Assembly (NCBI GenBank): GCA_000432655.1 | Contig: HF986265.1 | Coordinates: forward strand, 1 to 6,638 | DNA length: 6,638 bases | Direction: 5' to 3' | DNA from: Bacteroides sp. CAG:1060 | Lineage (GTDB): Bacteria > Bacteroidota > Bacteroidia > Bacteroidales > UBA932 | In this document: positions 5,857-6,638 of the stretch, one piece after another | How positions within the stretch are numbered: the stretch's first letter is position 1 | How the letters are laid out: every line of letters starts with the position of its first letter | Made by a program: the position numbers and the translations under genes | The notes under the pieces: model-generated | Seen by the model: the letters and a program-made list of their open reading frames with translations, nothing else | Database searches by the model: none | Told to the model about the DNA's origin: nothing

Positions 5857-6638
5857 ATGAAGGTTTCTTTTAAAGAACTTGGCCTTGTGAATACTCGCGA
5901 GATGTTCGCCAAGGCAGTTAAGGGTGGTTACGCCATTCCTGCATTCAACTTTAACAATATGGAGCAGCTCCAGGCCATCATTCAGGCAGCAGCAGAGACA
6001 AAGTCTCCTGTTATCCTCCAGGTGTCCAAGGGTGCCCGCAACTACGCCAACCAGACACTTCTCCGCTACATGGCCCAGGGTGCTGTAGAGTATGCAAAGG
6101 AGCTTGGCTGGAAGAAGCCTCAGATTGTACTTCACCTTGACCATGGTGACAGCTACGAGCTTTGCAAGAGCTGCGTTGACTTCGGTTTCTCTTCTGTGAT
6201 GATCGACGGTTCTTCGCTTCCTTATGAAGAGAATGTGGCTCTTACAAAGAAGGTTGTGAAATATGCTCACAAATATGACGTAACTGTAGAGGCAGAGCTC
6301 GGAGTACTCGCCGGAGTTGAGGAAGAGGTTGCTTCAGAGGAGTCTCACTATACCAAGCCTGAGGAGGTTATCGATTTTGTCAAGAAGACAGGTTGCGACT
6401 CTCTTGCAATCTCTATCGGTACTTCACACGGTGCTTACAAGTTCAAGCCTGAGCAGTGCACCCGCGACCCTAAGACCGGCCGTCTTGTTCCACCTCCACT
6501 TGCTTTCGACGTGCTCAAGGCAATCGAGAAGAAGCTTCCTGGATTCCCAATCGTTCTTCACGGATCATCTTCAGTTCCTCAGGAGTATGTGGATATGATC
6601 AATCAGTATGGTGGAAAGCTTCCTGATGCAGTCGGCAT
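5857..6638 (+). CDS. fba: Class II fructose-bisphosphate aldolase, 3' end beyond window
   Basis: 260 complete codons plus two bases; the frame is open to the window edge, so perhaps 70-80 residues are missing if it has the length of Bacteroides homologues. This zinc enzyme interconverts fructose 1,6-bisphosphate with dihydroxyacetone phosphate and glyceraldehyde 3-phosphate in glycolysis and gluconeogenesis. Visible are PAFNFNN (28-34), HLDHGDS (93-99, with catalytic Asp95 and zinc ligand His96), VEAELG (144-149, acidic zinc-site region), SIGTSHGAYKF (186-196, His191 as ligand) and VLHGSSSVP (233-241, His235 as ligand and phosphate-binding loop). Codon use is strongly restricted (CTT for Leu, GAG, AAG, CCT), unlike the receptor operon and typical of a highly expressed gene. 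The start is the first ATG, giving MKVSFKELGLVNTREMF, a common beginning in Bacteroidales homologues. Divergent from gmk across 81 A+T-rich bases. Confidence 0.96.
   Translation, partial: MKVSFKELGLVNTREMFAKAVKGGYAIPAFNFNNMEQLQAIIQAAAETKSPVILQVSKGARNYANQTLLRYMAQGAVEYAKELGWKKPQIVLHLDHGDSYELCKSCVDFGFSSVMIDGSSLPYEENVALTKKVVKYAHKYDVTVEAELGVLAGVEEEVASEESHYTKPEEVIDFVKKTGCDSLAISIGTSHGAYKFKPEQCTRDPKTGRLVPPPLAFDVLKAIEKKLPGFPIVLHGSSSVPQEYVDMINQYGGKLPDAVG

Noticed and set aside
5776..6270. N-terminal extension of the gmk frame up to 6270
   Set aside because: It lies antisense to the aldolase coding sequence and has no family similarity; guanylate kinase is complete from the ATG at 5775.

Overview
The window reads as chromosomal DNA from a member of the Bacteroidota, most likely the order Bacteroidales. 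Three things point there. A DUF4249-type lipoprotein sits next to a TonB-dependent outer-membrane receptor. The aldolase at the right end closely resembles, from memory, the class II enzyme of Bacteroides. The intergenic regions carry the Bacteroidota promoter pattern TTTG-N(about 20)-TAnnTTTG rather than -35/-10 boxes. Genus cannot be settled from the sequence alone. No rRNA, tRNA, CRISPR array, insertion sequence or phage gene was seen.

Left third (1-3465, + strand): an envelope operon. A 113-base leader holds a long hairpin (25-73) capped by a GAGA tetraloop. Three genes follow with almost no spacing: a very small lipoprotein (114-257), a DUF4249 lipoprotein (257-1459, sharing one base with the first stop codon) and a TonB-dependent receptor (1462-3465; another in-frame ATG at 1456 overlaps the preceding stop). 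The receptor goes straight from signal peptide to plug domain, without the N-terminal carboxypeptidase-regulatory-like domain common in its Bacteroidota relatives. The likely job is energised uptake or surface binding of an unidentified ligand. This is the least understood part of the window.

Middle (3477-5775, - strand): housekeeping metabolism. Reading right to left, these are gmk (guanylate kinase), nadD seven bases later (nicotinate-mononucleotide adenylyltransferase), and, after 78 bases with its own well-matched promoter, gpsA (glycerol-3-phosphate dehydrogenase). gpsA runs tail to tail into the receptor gene with 11 bases between stop codons.

Right end (5857-6638, + strand): the first 260 codons of a class II fructose-bisphosphate aldolase, cut by the window edge. 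It is divergent from gmk across 81 bases, where the two candidate promoters overlap.

The four metabolic genes feed glycolysis/gluconeogenesis, phospholipid backbone synthesis, NAD synthesis and GDP supply. Nothing shows that they work with the envelope operon; the convergent junction at about 3466-3476 separates two unrelated blocks.
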